DNA of 64,000 bases from Micropterix aruncella (lineage: Eukaryota; Arthropoda; Insecta; Lepidoptera; Micropterigidae): positions 7,178,049 to 7,242,048 of the forward strand of contig OX155967.1 in assembly GCA_944548615.1 (NCBI GenBank), in the 5' to 3' direction. The position numbers and the translations under genes are program-made. The first letter of the stretch is position 1. Every line of letters starts with the position of its first letter. The notes under the pieces were generated by a model. That model was not told the origin of the DNA. It saw only the letters and a list, made by a program, of their open reading frames with translations, and did not search any database. Of the stretch, positions 23,721-41,200 are shown piece after piece.

Positions 23721-23820
23721 GCTCCAAAATATGGGACAGAATAGCCTAGAATATTTTAGAATTATAACACAAATACATAGAGACCTTGCCACACGTACAA
23801 ACAAACACACACACACACCC

Positions 23821-24105
23821 TCCCGGATGGCATAGTAGTTAGGTCGCCTGATTTTACATTGTTAGAATCTGTGTTCGATTCCCGTCTAGGTCACCATTTT
23901 TATGTTGCGATAAAATTAACATAATTGCATTTCGATTCTGCCGATCAAATGCAATGGTGAGATCTACACCTTCATACATGCATGCATTGAAACACTGCAT
24001 TATTGGGTTGGTTGTAAGAAATTATCGTATGATAATAAACTACTCACCCTTACTACATTTCCACACTTACACGCTGATAAAGTAATAATAAAACATACCT
24101 TAATT
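23821..24105 (+). mobile_element. tRNA-derived SINE, copy 1
   Basis: The tRNA-like head has an A-box-like TGGCATAGTAGTTAGG and a B box GTTCGATTCCC (pol III promoter). The 3' part has GGGTTGGTTGTAAGAAATTATC with its partner GATAATAAA, a LINE-like hairpin also seen at 32010. The CA-rich run just upstream (about 23805-23820) is flanking DNA. It has drifted more than copy 2. Confidence 0.8.
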
Positions 24106-24630
24106 TTAATAATAATATCATAATGAGGCACTTTATTAATATTTAGTGTATTTTTGCATGTATTAACCCCTCCTACTTGAGTTAACCATTCTTGGTTGGA
24201 CGCTTACAAATGCTAAGACTTGAGCTAATCAATTTTGGTTAGCCAATATTTATTATTATTATAATAATAAATGTTTGTAATATTTATTCATTATTATCTT
24301 AATTGTTTCACGAGATAAGGCTATAATGTTTTATATGTCAAATTTCTTTTTATGATCCGTATAGTGGTTTACAAGTTATAGTCGTTTTACTCAAGGTCAT
24401 TGACTTGCGCCGAATTTACGCACGAAAATGTCACCGGTGTAAGTGACAGCTGAATTTTTACTTCGCGATTGCAAGTGTTAATATTCATATAATAATATTT
24501 CTTCCAATATGTTGAATTTCCAAGCAACCTTATTTTCCAAGCAACCTTACATGCTAAACATAAATCCAAAAGGTTGTTTAAAAAAAAGAAACGTGATACA
24601 CTTACAATAATATTACGTATATAGATATAC
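24106..24630. other. Unassigned AT-rich
   Basis: No gene. TTGGTTA and TTATTATTA runs near 24180-24300 look low-complexity. Confidence 0.4.
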
Positions 24631-25264
24631 GGGATGAGTTTTAATTAAACGGCATCATTGAAATGAGTGAATCAGTACTAGCCAATGAGAAAGTTTTGAT
24701 AAAAAATTGTGGGAAATACAAAAAAAAATATTTTTTTAAAAGTATAAAAACCGTTGAGCGAGCTGCGCTATCTAGCGATAGGTAAAATATCGCGAATACC
24801 ACTAACAGTCCCACTGAGAACTACCACTAAATAGTGCAGCGCGCTCAACGGCCTGGTGGCATAATGGTTAGGTCGCCTGATCTTACATTGTAAAGTCCCG
24901 GGTTCGATTCCCGGCTGGGTCACCATTTCTCGTTGGGATCTAATTAACGGAATTGCATTTTCAATTCCGTCAATGGAATGCAATAACAAGACACACACTT
25001 ACAGACATGTTACACGCACACATACATATAACACGTGATAGTAGGGTTGGTTGTAAGAGATTTTCATATGACAATAAACCCGCCCATTGTGACATTTTCA
25101 CAATAAAGAGTACAAACAAACAAACAACGCATGTCTAAATTTTATCCACAAGTGTCAATTTTATAATATTTAAATTTACCATAAAAAAATATTTTATCAA
25201 AACTTGCTTTTACCTCGTACTGATTTTTCCACTTCAAGGATGCCGGTTAATTAAAACCCATCCT
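24631..25264. mobile_element. MITE with ~55-bp inverted ends, hosting a SINE
   Basis: The left end reads GGGATGAGTTTTAATTAAAC then GGCATCATTGAAATGAG. The right end, on the minus strand, reads GGATGGGTTTTAATTAACCGG then CATCCTTGAAGTGG, and both continue through AATCAGTAC into A-rich text. The SINE at 24849-25130 splits it. No coding sequence; superfamily unresolved. Confidence 0.65.
24849..25130 (+). mobile_element. tRNA-derived SINE, copy 2
   Basis: Head GGCCTGGTGGCATAATGG with A box TGGCATAATGGTTAGG and a canonical B box GGTTCGATTCC, closing with CCCGGCTGGGTCACC. The 3' end carries GGGTTGGTTGTAAGAG, then a short stem and GACAATAAACCCGCCC, ending in CAAACAAACAAACAA. The 3' part resembles the LINE tail at 32008-32170, consistent with the usual rule that SINEs borrow a partner LINE's 3' end. 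Confidence 0.85.
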
Positions 25265-25870
25265 TTAGTGTCAGTTTTAATTGGGCCTGTACCAGTTTTA
25301 ATTACTAATTTATGCCAGTTTTATTTTATGTTTTACTTTTTTATTTGCTAATTAAAATAAAATAATAATAAGCTAATTGATAGGAAACCCTACTATTGGT
25401 ATTTTTAAATTGAATTTACATGATTTACCGGATTTAGTATATATTTCAGTAGTAAGTATATATCATTTGTGTGCAGATTGAATATTTAAAAAAATTGTAA
25501 TAATACTGAAATAATAATGAAATGTGTAAAAATAATGAAAACAAATAATAATGAAATTTATAACACTGGAGGACGGAAAAATCCGGCCAAATCTGGTAGT
25601 GAGGGCATGAGGTCGGCCCGGTGGTTTCACTTCCCAGTGCCTCGCGTTAGGGCGTCAGACTCTTACTGGCTCGTCGGTTTAGTTAATAAGTGGATTGTTT
25701 TTGTCCGTTGTCTGCGTCCACCCATAGTAGTTGACAACTCTTAAATAATTAACATAGACTTAATCGCTTTAATATCTCCATCTTTTTTTTTTTAAATAAT
25801 ATAAAATGTCCAGGACAGGTACCTATATATAATATTATTTTCTTAACAGTACGCTTGTTACGAAATCTTG
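25265..25870. other. Unassigned
   Basis: AT-rich, with a short GC-richer island near 25570-25730. No recognised element. Confidence 0.4.
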
Positions 25871-26397
<527 letters not shown>

Positions 26398-26407
26398 CTG
26401 AAATTTC

Positions 26408-30719
<4,312 letters not shown>

Positions 30720-31703
30720 ATGATTAGTCGAAAGAAAGTTCTTATTGCTACCGAGCTGCAAGCTATTTTGGATAATTGGTCTGATGGAGATTGTCATGTA
30801 GAATATAACTTTGGCCAATACGCAGACGCCGTTAATATCGTCATAAAACTACCCGATGCGGTCGATTCTGTTAGTGGCAATGAAGAATTAAACGACAATT
30901 TTCAATTGTTGCACGATGAACTGGAGATGCACCGTGAAATTGCCGGACAATTCGAAATCGAATGTAATTACGATAATACGAACGAACACATGCCATCGGG
31001 CTGTGGTGATGATGATACAGATGACGTAAATGAATCCAACCTTGAACAAGAAGAACAAGATGGTACGCCAGTGGCTTCAACATCTAGTGGTCGTGGCCGT
31101 AAATCAACACTGAAATCAAGGAAGGCACCGAAACGATCCCTAATCAATGAAGCAGTAAACCAAAATGGTCCCGGTTGCAAAATTATCAATTCGATAAGAT
31201 TCCATTCGATGATACGGCCACTTCATACAAAGCTTTGTATCAACCGATTGGTGCCATGAATCCTGTGCAGCTTTGGGAAATATTCATCGACGAGGACGTG
31301 TTGAACCTGTTGGTCACTTCCACCAACCAATATGCTGCGGCCAACAATTATGTCCATTATTCATTGCATCAATTGGAGAAATGAAAACATTCTTGGGCGT
31401 GTTGTATATAACCGGTTACCACACCTTGCCGCAAACACATGGTTATTGTCATCGTCCGGATAGAACATCAATTATCATCATCCTGGTAGAACGTCAACTT
31501 CCGGGGCACAACTGGTAATGCGTTACGATCGTATCGATCATTTTATCGGAAAACTCAATACACGTCGCCGTTGTCCGCAGTGCGGTGGCAAAACTGAATA
31601 TGGTTGCTTGAAGGACCAGGCTAACTTGCAACCCTCTCCTTGCTTCCTGGATTACCACAATGGTATTGCATCAGATAATATGAAGATTGCTAAGGCTAAG
31701 TAA
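30720..31703 (+). pseudogene. piggyBac-like transposase, internally deleted and frameshifted
   Basis: An acidic N-terminal part (30720-31180, with GCGDDDTDDVNESN) leads into the conserved FPFDDTA-like and NPVQLWEIFIDEDVLNLLV stretch, then MKTFLGVLYITGYHTLPQ. These match the start of the piggyBac transposase family core. The text then jumps (about 31440-31550) to the C-terminal zinc-binding tail RRRCPQCGGKTEYGC ... CFLDYHNG. Most of the catalytic Asp-bearing core is missing. The frame changes near 31175 and 31380. The remnant could not cut or join DNA. Confidence 0.82.
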
Positions 31704-32007
31704 CATATCTCTTTATGTTTCCTCAAGAAAATAAAAACAATTCAGATTTAAATGAACTTTTATTCACTCCAAAAGATTGTTTTCCATATTGCAAAAAATA
31801 GATATTTTTGGTATACACCATGGACTGTTATTTACATATTTTTATTATTATTTATCTGTAGTTTCTATGTATTTATTATTATAATATACATATACTATAT
31901 TATAAATTATATTATTTATGTATGTATGTATATTTGGATATATGTATATGTATATTTATGTGTATATGTTTATGTATGTGAGCTGTATTGATACTTTTAT
32001 TTAATAT
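31704..32007. other. Unassigned AT-rich
   Basis: TATGTATGT-type low-complexity DNA at 31860-31990. No gene seen. Confidence 0.4.
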
Positions 32008-32170
32008 TACACGGTTGGCTGTAAGAAATCGTGAAACGATAAGCCCGCCGTTTGTACTAAGTCAAAATAGAATTTAAGTTTTCTTTACCCATGTAATTTT
32101 TTTTTTTTGTTAGTACAATAAAGGTATTTTTCATTTCATTTTCATTTTCATTTCATTTCATTTCATTTTC
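32008..32170 (+). mobile_element. LINE (RTE-like) or SINE 3' end
   Basis: CGGTTGGCTGTAAGAAATCG then AACGATAAGCCCGCC form the short hairpin and CCGCC motif seen at the 3' ends of the two SINEs and common in insect RTE-like LINEs. It ends with CAATAAAGGTA and a TTTCATTTCATTTTCA tail. No coding part is present, so whether the head was LINE or SINE cannot be told. Confidence 0.6.
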
Positions 32171-32171
32171 A

Positions 32172-32560
32172 TTACTGTTGGGTATTTAAAGTACCATTTT
32201 CATTAGACCTGGTTTGACAGCCAGGTGTATTGATATATCGCTTTTGGTTTTTCTTTATTACATAGAGTACACCTAAAGCTATCTGGTAAGGGTGAGCGTT
32301 TTTTGTTTTTCCCATTTCCCTATATTTGGCAGCACTTTTCCTGAGCATTTCCAGACAAAAAAAAAGCGCGACTTTTACCTGTAAAATAACAAAGGTAAAC
32401 CGCTGAAAATTATACTGTTCTATTATTTATTTTTTAGGCCCATTCTGTGCCTTTATAAAAACAAACAAAATGCAGTGATATCTCTCACCTATTCCACGCT
32501 AGATTTTTTAAAGTGTCAACACTTTTTTGAGTATTAAAATACCCAGTAGGCTGGAATGGG
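32172..32560. mobile_element. Possible piggyBac-type terminus
   Basis: The right edge reads CTGGAATGGG followed by TTAA (32561-32564), the layout of a piggyBac end (TTAA next to CCC on the minus strand). A partial inverted copy of the subterminal TGGGTATTT lies at 32177-32186. It may be the right end of the transposase remnant, split by the LINE tail, or a separate MITE. Confidence 0.45.
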
Positions 32561-32564
32561 TTAA

Positions 32565-32939
32565 TGCTAATATAATATGTATGTGTTTATAAATCTTTTT
32601 CATATTTTTAAACGTATGTTTCACTTTCACTTATTTTAAAGCTAACTATTTTGAATTCTTTTTTTTTTTGCAATATTTATTATTATTATTATATTTACTA
32701 AGTATTTTTAGTACGTATGTAGCACGTAATATTTTCGCGCTATCGTCATCTTTGTAACTCGCTTCTAGATGGTGCTACAGCACATCAACTTCTATACCAT
32801 TCAACCGATCGCCATGATAATTGGTATACAAAGGTATTTAGCATGGATAATATTTTCGCGCTATCCATTTTGTTATAGATGATAATGATATACCTTTCTA
32901 CTAGATATATACCGTATTTTTTAAAAATTTGTTTTGTGG
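32565..32939. repeat. Repeat with TCAACCGATCGCCAT core (copies near 33600 and 34040)
   Basis: The words ATGGTGCTACAGCACAT, TTCAACCGATCGCCATGATAA and ATAATATTTTCGCGCTATCC recur around 33585-33735 and partly at 34035-34075. Non-coding; element type unknown. Confidence 0.5.
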
Positions 32940-33560
32940 GGATTTTCTAAGGTCTTTATGAGCTTGCGACCATTGCTGATCTATTGTGTTCGCCACCTAC
33001 TATGGTTCTGCGCTAAGCCTCGTGTCATTTAAGAACCTCACCGTACTTTTGGCGCCAGATTGTTTTAGCTCCTTAGGTTGGAGGTAATGCGCACCCAATT
33101 GGGTGTATCTTTTACGCATCAGCGGGCCACACTCGCACATGAGGTGCAGGGGAGTTTCCTCTGCCCCTTGGCAGAACCTTCACATTTTCGTGTCCCCGAG
33201 CTTGAGGTTTTGCATGTGTTAGTTCAGGCCACAATGCCCCGTGAGTGCTCTCACCAGCATGCGTAGATTGTTGCTATATCGATAATGCCTCACGGGTAGT
33301 CTTACGGTCGTAAGCCATGATTGGCGCTTTGGAATGATTCAACCCTGGCGTGTTGTTCCAGTGGTTGACGGATTGTTCTAACCATATTTTTTTGAGCATT
33401 AGTTTTGCAAGGCTTTTTGGTACGCCACAGCAAGGTTCAGGGCCATATAACGTTCCCTTTGCTCCCGTCTAAGCAAGTTGGTCGTCTTTTTCATTTTCCT
33501 CGATTCCTACATGGCCGGGAACCGATATTAGAATTACCCTGTTCTTTTCGCCCAGGAAAT
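32940..33560 (-). pseudogene. LINE RNase H / C-terminal remnant
   Basis: Minus-strand translation from about 33560 gives LNFLGEKNRVILISVPGHVG then IEENEKDDQLA, the RNase H motif with the His and Asn/Asp residues, followed by a stop and TGAKGTLYGPEPCCGVPKSL. Further down is decayed C-terminal text. RNase H of this kind marks I, LOA or R1-group LINEs. It differs from the I-clade copy at 6350. Several stops, not functional. Confidence 0.7.
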
Positions 33561-33781
33561 TCAGTAGTAAAAATGGCACTGTAACACACCAACGTATATG
33601 CCATGCCGTTCAACTGATCGCCATAAAAATTGGTATTAGGAATTTGACCCCGAATAATAATTTCGCGTTATCCAATTTGAGGTAACTCGCGAATAGATGG
33701 CGCTGCAGCACATTTACTTATATACCTTTCAACTACAGAGGTATAGAACAGAGAACGGGAGTACGAATGCGGGCTGTGAGT

Positions 33782-33994
33782 GAATGCGTTCACCGAATAG
33801 AAAGAGACAGCTCCATGTAGTACTTCCTCCATCCTTGTCTAGTTGCGCATGCGCGTTTATCCATAGCATAGCAGACTTATGGCGTCGACGCGTTGCCATG
33901 GTGATATATGTAAGTGGTTCCGTGCATGCGCGACGAGACACGGATGGAGGGGGTACTATATGCAGCTGTCTCTTTCTATTCGGCTGACGCATTC
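33782..33994. mobile_element. Palindromic MITE, copy 2
   Basis: Imperfect inverted arms of about 70 bp. The left arm starts GAATGCGTTCACCGAATAGAAAG and matches the reverse of CTTTCTATTCGGCTGACGCATTC. Matches copy 1 at 12630-12834 over the whole length and into the flanks. This copy is inserted within the TCAACCGATCGCCAT repeat. Confidence 0.72.
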
Positions 33995-34272
33995 TCAGGC
34001 TGGTCACGAGGTCTAGTTCTTATATGTCAATGCTTTCAACCGATCACCATGAAAGGTGGTTTACATAGGTATAAGAACAAGGATATAACATGAACAACGC
34101 CGGGTTATACCACTATTACGCTTTAACATAATAATATAATAACATTTTTTAAAATCGTAAATCCTATCCTATTTAAATTTATTTACATAGAGGTCAATTT
34201 TAATTTGGTATAAAGATTTCAATACGTAATAATTACGCACATTAATGTTCGGATATACTAATAGATGTATGT

Positions 34273-34348
34273 ATTATTATTGCAATCTATCGCATTTTTT
34301 ATATAGAAATCAGTCTATATAAAAAATGCGATAGATGGCAATAATGAT
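34273..34348. repeat. 34-bp-arm hairpin
   Basis: ATTATTATTGCAATCTATCG... (34273-34306) pairs with 34315-34348 with about two mismatches around AAATCAGT. It looks like a tiny MITE or foldback; no target duplication was recognised. Confidence 0.7.
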
Positions 34349-34437
34349 TAAATGTCATTATTGTTATCATTGGTTAAATTACTGTTTTTTTTATGATTGG
34401 CTAGATGCCAATTAATTCTTAATAAAACCCATTCATT

Positions 34438-34600
34438 AGGCCCGATTGCGTTTCTTCGTGAGCTAAGACTGAAATTTTATCAAGCGAACGAGACAGAGCA
34501 ATACGTTGGAGCGGAATATGAGAGGAACGATCGTCGATTTTCCCCGCTTTAAACTACCTGTCTAACATACAGCCATCCGAATAAGTTTGTACACGATATA
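34438..34600 (+). mobile_element. GGGCCCGATTGCG element fragment
   Basis: GGCCCGATTGCGTTTCTTCG, GCGAACGAGACAGAGCAATACG, GATCGTCGATTTT and CCATCCGAATAAGTTTG match the reverse of 3720-3966. Only one end is present here. Confidence 0.6.
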
Positions 34601-34639
34601 CAGAAAATGAATATCTCGCCGGAATAATGGTATATTTAA

Positions 34640-35110
34640 GAAAGTAGGATATAAAACGAATTGGAGCACCCGACGTTTCGGTGACGTTGCAGCCGCCGTT
34701 GTCCGGGGTAGATTAAAAGAGCTGTCAATCCGTTGTTTTGTGGGTAGGCTGCATACCGCTGCCGCCACTGCGTAGGTTATAACGGTGGTGGGGGGCCCGG
34801 CCTCAGAGCGTGCGAATTTCGAAAATCCGTCTTGCACACAACACTCATTGTATCCTGTCTTCGTCCTTGCGTTCGGCGTTCGGCGGCGGGAACATTTTAA
34901 GCAGAGGGTTCCACGTAGAAGACAGTTTGTAACCGTCGTCTCTATTGACGTTCGGGGTTCTTCTTATTTCAATGGCTTCCCGGATCATTCGAGGAAAGTA
35001 GAATTGTTCCTTGGATAGCACAATGGGATTTTGAAACTGCATCCAGTGGTTACTTTCGAAACGTCGGGTGCTACAAATTTCACGCGGTAAATTAGTTTTC
35101 TATCCTATTT
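34640..35110 (-). mobile_element. Penelope-like element, 3' part
   Basis: Minus-strand remnant. The inner part encodes the Penelope C-terminus (next entry). It is followed by a 3' region with GTCACCGAAACGTCGGGTGC near 34690-34670. The opposite edge carries an inverted partial copy of the same motif (CGAAACGTCGGGTGCTAC at about 35058-35075, plus strand). Inverted terminal pieces are a Penelope trait. Other scraps are at 4530 and 26589. Confidence 0.75.
34845..35042 (-). pseudogene. Penelope GIY-YIG-type C-terminal fragment
   Basis: Contains FPRMIREAIEIRRTPN then NRDDGYKLSSTWNPLL, the characteristic end of the Penelope GIY-YIG endonuclease region (RE-A-EI ... N-N-DGY-LS-W-P). The reverse transcriptase and the GIY-YIG catalytic motif are missing, so it is a 5'-truncated scrap of about 65 codons. 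The family match is from the motif alone. Confidence 0.75.
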
Positions 35111-35140
35111 ATAATGTCAAACAACCGCGATAGTCTTCGA

Positions 35141-37520
<2,380 letters not shown>

Positions 37521-37704
37521 TATATATATATGTATCTTCGAATAACTATATTGTGAAATGTATGTAAATTGGAACTAAGTATTTTTATGATGATCTCACT
37601 AATAGGTATTATACCCTATAGTTTGTAAGGATACATAGGTACGGATGTATATGATGATTGATGATAATGCAAAAGTTATAGGTAGCTACTGCAATATACT
37701 CCTA

Positions 37705-38549
37705 TTAAACTATGTTAAACGATTTATTTAGGTCAGCATAAATATGCAGATTTTGCGATTTAGAAACGCATGAGCAAGCCACATATAGCTGGCCGTGGGA
37801 AAAACACGGCGTGCCCAAATGTATACCTGCTACCTTTAAGGTTTGACCTTGCGATTTGTTGATAGTCATTGAAAATGCAACTTTTAATTGGAACTGCAGG
37901 CGTTTAAAATTAAATGGTAAGTTATTGGGTATAATTGGGATACGTGGTATAAGAACATTGTTTCCCTTGGCTTCTCCAGTTAAGATTGTTGCCTTCACAA
38001 TATGCCTTCCTAGTTCGGTGACTCGCAACCGAGTACCGTTGCATAATCTTGGCGCGTCCAAGTTACGCATTAACAAAACGGGTACACCTACTTTTAATTC
38101 CAACTTATGTGATGGCACCCCAGATAACTCCAAAGAGTTTAGGAACTCCACGGGGTAAGTCGTAGTGTCATCGGATGATATAACTGTGTCGATGGAGTTA
38201 TACACTGATGTTTCGCTGGTTATTTCGTCCAAGATTTTTTTTTTTATTTTCGCAACAGTTTCATTTGTTGGTGCCAGTATGGTTCTTTCACACAACCAAT
38301 TTTCGTCAAGAATATATTGTTGCAGATTTGTTTCTCTTCCATTGTGGCATCACAGTGGTTGTCATCTTCCAACAACCCCAACTTCTCACACGCTTGTCGA
38401 AAAGTTTCAAGTTCTTGGCCGTCAACTGTTTTTAGATCCGAGAAGTTAGTGGGGCCCTGTATTACATTTAGCAGCATTCGCAAACAGTAACATTCGAAGT
38501 TACTAACGTGCACTGTGTAAATGCGACCAAGAGCATCTCCTGCTTTCAC
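37705..38549 (-). pseudogene. Helitron helicase remnant lacking its ATP-binding core
   Basis: From 38549 down: GRIYTVHVSNFECYCLRMLL, GPTNFSDLKT, GLLEDDNH, the linker of Helitron RepHel proteins. Within about 40 codons and after a frame change it jumps to CERTILAPTNETV, GVPVLLMRNLD, TINKSQGQTL and SHGQLYVACS, the C-terminal part of the PIF1-like helicase. The Walker A and B region that should lie between is missing. The stop after NKSFNIV is at 37705. This protein could not unwind DNA. Confidence 0.85.
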
Positions 38550-38612
38550 ACCTGGCTAGCCGTCGACAGATGTTCCTTGTAAACGACGTTTCCATTCTTT
38601 CAACGACACGTT

Positions 38613-39845
38613 TCAAGTATAGTAGCGGGGTACGTCAACATAAAGTAATGTTTTTGCAAATGCGTCATTTTGGCAAAGCAGGAAGAATGCAGTTAGTGTC
38701 GTCTTAGGTGGTGCGGCCATTCTCTCTCTAAAATTGTTTTCAGTGAAATAAATCCGCTGGCCATTGAACAGATGTACCGCAAGATGAGTGACTGTTGGAT
38801 GTCTCTCATGCAGAGGCAGACCCAAAATCCGCCACGCTGCTTGGTTACTACTAACATATCGACCGGTTCGAAATGTTTGCACCTCATCTCTAGGGTCAAT
38901 GTGAACATTCCCTTGCTGTCGTATGTTAAAAATAGCCTGATCACTACCTTTGTTAATATATTTACAAATATATTTTATAGCCTGTACCGTATTGCAGAAC
39001 TCTACATTTATATAGCAATTAAAAATCTTAATGAGAAGAGGAGAATATGGTACTATCCAGCTATTGTCAACCAATACTTCCTGTGTTCCACCTCTGATTT
39101 TTTGAGTTATCGTACGGCCGCCATCTTCTGGTGCTCTACGCCTGTACAGAGGATAGCCCTTGTCGTTGGTTTGAGTATCTTTTAAAAGCACCCTTGGATA
39201 CTTTTTTGGTACATTTGCCTTCCTTCATGCATGGTGATGACGGATTTAGTGCACCACAGGGACCGTGAATCATATTTTTGGTCACAGTATCATAGAGCTT
39301 TCGATCAGTTTCGGCGTTGGGTATCTCTGCATTTATGACTTCATCAATTTGGTTAGGGCGTAATTTATCCATCAACCACACAGTAAGTGCACGTGAGGCA
39401 AGCCTCTTTTCTGCCACTCGATCGAGTACATGAAGCACTTCATATCACCAAATATTTTACCTTTTGCAAGTAGAGCAACTAATTTTTGAACTTTTATTTT
39501 AAATACTCTGGCTGTTAAGTCATGTCTGTCCGTTGAATTTTGACCTGGAATGAGCTCTTTAGTGATTTCTGGCCAGGCGGGATTACATGTCATTGTAATG
39601 AACATATCAGGCCTCCCGTAGTTACGCACGTATGTGAACGCATCCTGGGTGTATTCGTGAAGATATCTCGGGCTATTTACAAATGATGACGGGAGAATTA
39701 CCATTTGACCCAAGTTATTTGGATCTAAATCCGCATCATTCCTTATCGCGTCTTGTAAATGTATATAATTTTCTGCTCGCAGTTTCGTTTGGTTCAAGGC
39801 AATAAACCTTAAGCGCTCACTCTCCACTTTGACGTAGGTACATGT
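38613..39845 (-). pseudogene. Helitron Rep (HUH nuclease) remnant
   Basis: Rolling-circle nuclease remnant in several frames. From 39827: PSSFVNSPRYLHEYTQDAF, RPDMFITMTCNPAWPEI and the metal-binding HUH motif in GLPHVHLL near 39390. Then PNQIDEVINAEIPN and HGPCGALNPSSPCM (39136-39438), and AIKYICKYINKG near 38980-38945 with the two catalytic tyrosines (residues 74 and 78 of the 38613-39191 frame). At least two frameshifts separate the parts, but all signature residues are still visible. Confidence 0.87.
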
Positions 39846-39963
39846 CCACCAAAAATTGATGTAGGAGAAGTCGACACCGAAGCAATAAATTAAAATTGTT
39901 GCGTCGTACCATCATATGATAAGCATAAAAGTCTTTGCAGGACACATGTTTGTTTGGTGTGGG

Positions 39964-40605
39964 TTATTTTGTAACTGGATTTGTCTGAGGAATATCGAAA
40001 CTGTACCCCTCTTGACCTTTCCAAATAATTATCGGATACTCGAGAGCATCATAAAATCGATGAGTGTCTGGAACTCTAGAGAGCCGGCCATCGTGCGCCT
40101 GAATAACGATGTCTCGAGACGCATTTTGTTCACTACCAACTACCACGGCAGCTATTTCATTTATGGTCGGGGCATTGAATCGTCGTCCGTGTTCACCACG
40201 TGGTAACCGATCTGGGTGTATCACAACCTTGTAACTATCGGTAGTCACTCTATCTTTAGCCATTTTAAATTCATGCACTAAAATATTGGGATCATGTAGA
40301 ACTTCTTGTATTTTTTGAACCGTGTTTCTTTCCACACCTTGGACGTAATCAGAACGCCTATTAACTTGTGCTTCCTTATCGCCCATGAAATAAACTTGCA
40401 AATATTTTGGTTGCGTATTGATAGCAGGAAGCAAAGAGCCAATTGTGTGGTATATTTGCCCTTGGATTGTAAAAGTCGGGCAAAATCCTGGCATCGAAAC
40501 AATGTTATCCGCCCCAAAAGATGTCATATGGAAGCATGTATTGTATTTCCTTATGTTTGTTAGAAAACGGCGAGACTCATCTGTTTCATGAGAGAAAAGG
40601 TTCAA
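39964..40605 (-). pseudogene. Helitron N-terminal domain remnant
   Basis: Reads FLTNIRKYNTCFHMTSFGA, GFCPTFTIQGQIYHTIGSLL, YLQVYFMGDKEAQ and later HPDRLPRGEHGRRFNAP, the region before the Rep domain in animal Helitrons. The usual Cys/His-rich extreme N-terminus is absent: the frame starts abruptly next to a zinc-finger scrap. About 120 bp separate it from the Rep remnant. Confidence 0.85.
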
Positions 40606-40860
40606 CTGGCTCGTCTATTGAAGAAAGGGCTACGGGCTACTCCCGGTGAAGGAGCGGTCGCAATGCGGGCACTCGAACTGCTTGGATTTGAGATGCACCG
40701 CTTGAATTGCGTCTCGAGGTCGCCCTTCGCTGCGAACGATCCGTCGCTTTCGTGACAGGGGAACGCTTTGAGTCGCCTGTGCACCGTGATTACGTGGCGG
40801 TTCAAACTATCCTTCTGAAAGAAGGCCTTGTCGCACTCGGGAATCTCTGATCTTTCTATG
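40602..40860 (-). pseudogene. C2H2 zinc-finger gene scrap inside the Helitron
   Basis: Minus strand reads CDKAFFQKDSLNRHVITVH, one C2H2 finger missing its first Cys, then a linker and a second degenerate finger (GSFAAKGDLET). In a shifted frame a third begins, FECPHCDRSFTGS. The DNA is GC-richer than its surroundings. The scrap lies between the Helitron 5' end and the Rep N-terminal domain. Helitrons are known to capture host gene pieces; capture is the likely origin, but a transposon's own zinc finger is possible. Confidence 0.7.
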
Positions 40861-41150
40861 TACGCTGGCGACTTTTTCTACTCTTCCTAAAAAATACAAT
40901 ACCTGCTTATTCAATGAAAATTACAGCAACATACTAATTAATAGTCAAAAAATAATTCTAATCTGCTAATTGTGAAACAAAATCACGCTTTTTACCTATG
41001 CAATGGAGATAAAAACGAAGTAATTTCTATAATTACCTACTAACCACAAACAAATTACGCTTTCGTTGTTTTATTGTAAGTAATAATTAATTTACGATTA
41101 CGATGATAACATTAATTACGGACACATTATGAACACAGCTGTCAATGACA

Positions 41151-41200
41151 TCGCCATAGTAACGTCACGCAATCGTCGCCATAGTAACGTCGCGCAATCG
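41151..41200 (-). repeat. 25-bp tandem repeat near Helitron 5' end
   Basis: TCGCCATAGTAACGTCACGC... at 41151-41175 and 41176-41200, one mismatch, within the 5' part of the Helitron. Confidence 0.8.

Noticed and set aside
23200..23721. 173-codon open frame
   Set aside because: It lies in a family A repeat; other copies have indels and stops in the matching frame, so it is chance openness of GC-rich DNA.
24849..24922. Functional tRNA gene
   Set aside because: A and B boxes are present, but the acceptor stem is not maintained and a SINE body follows; a second copy is nearby.
24768..24998. Minus-strand 76-codon frame with QPGIEPGTLQCK
   Set aside because: The antisense of the tRNA-like head of the SINE; this peptide text is a common artefact.
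34650..34700. Hammerhead ribozyme at the Penelope end
   Set aside because: CGAAACGTCGG resembles part of the core, but I could not find the CTGATGA half at a suitable distance.
40602..40805. Intact zinc-finger gene
   Set aside because: Zinc ligands are missing, the third finger is in another frame, and the segment lies inside a Helitron; treated as a captured scrap.
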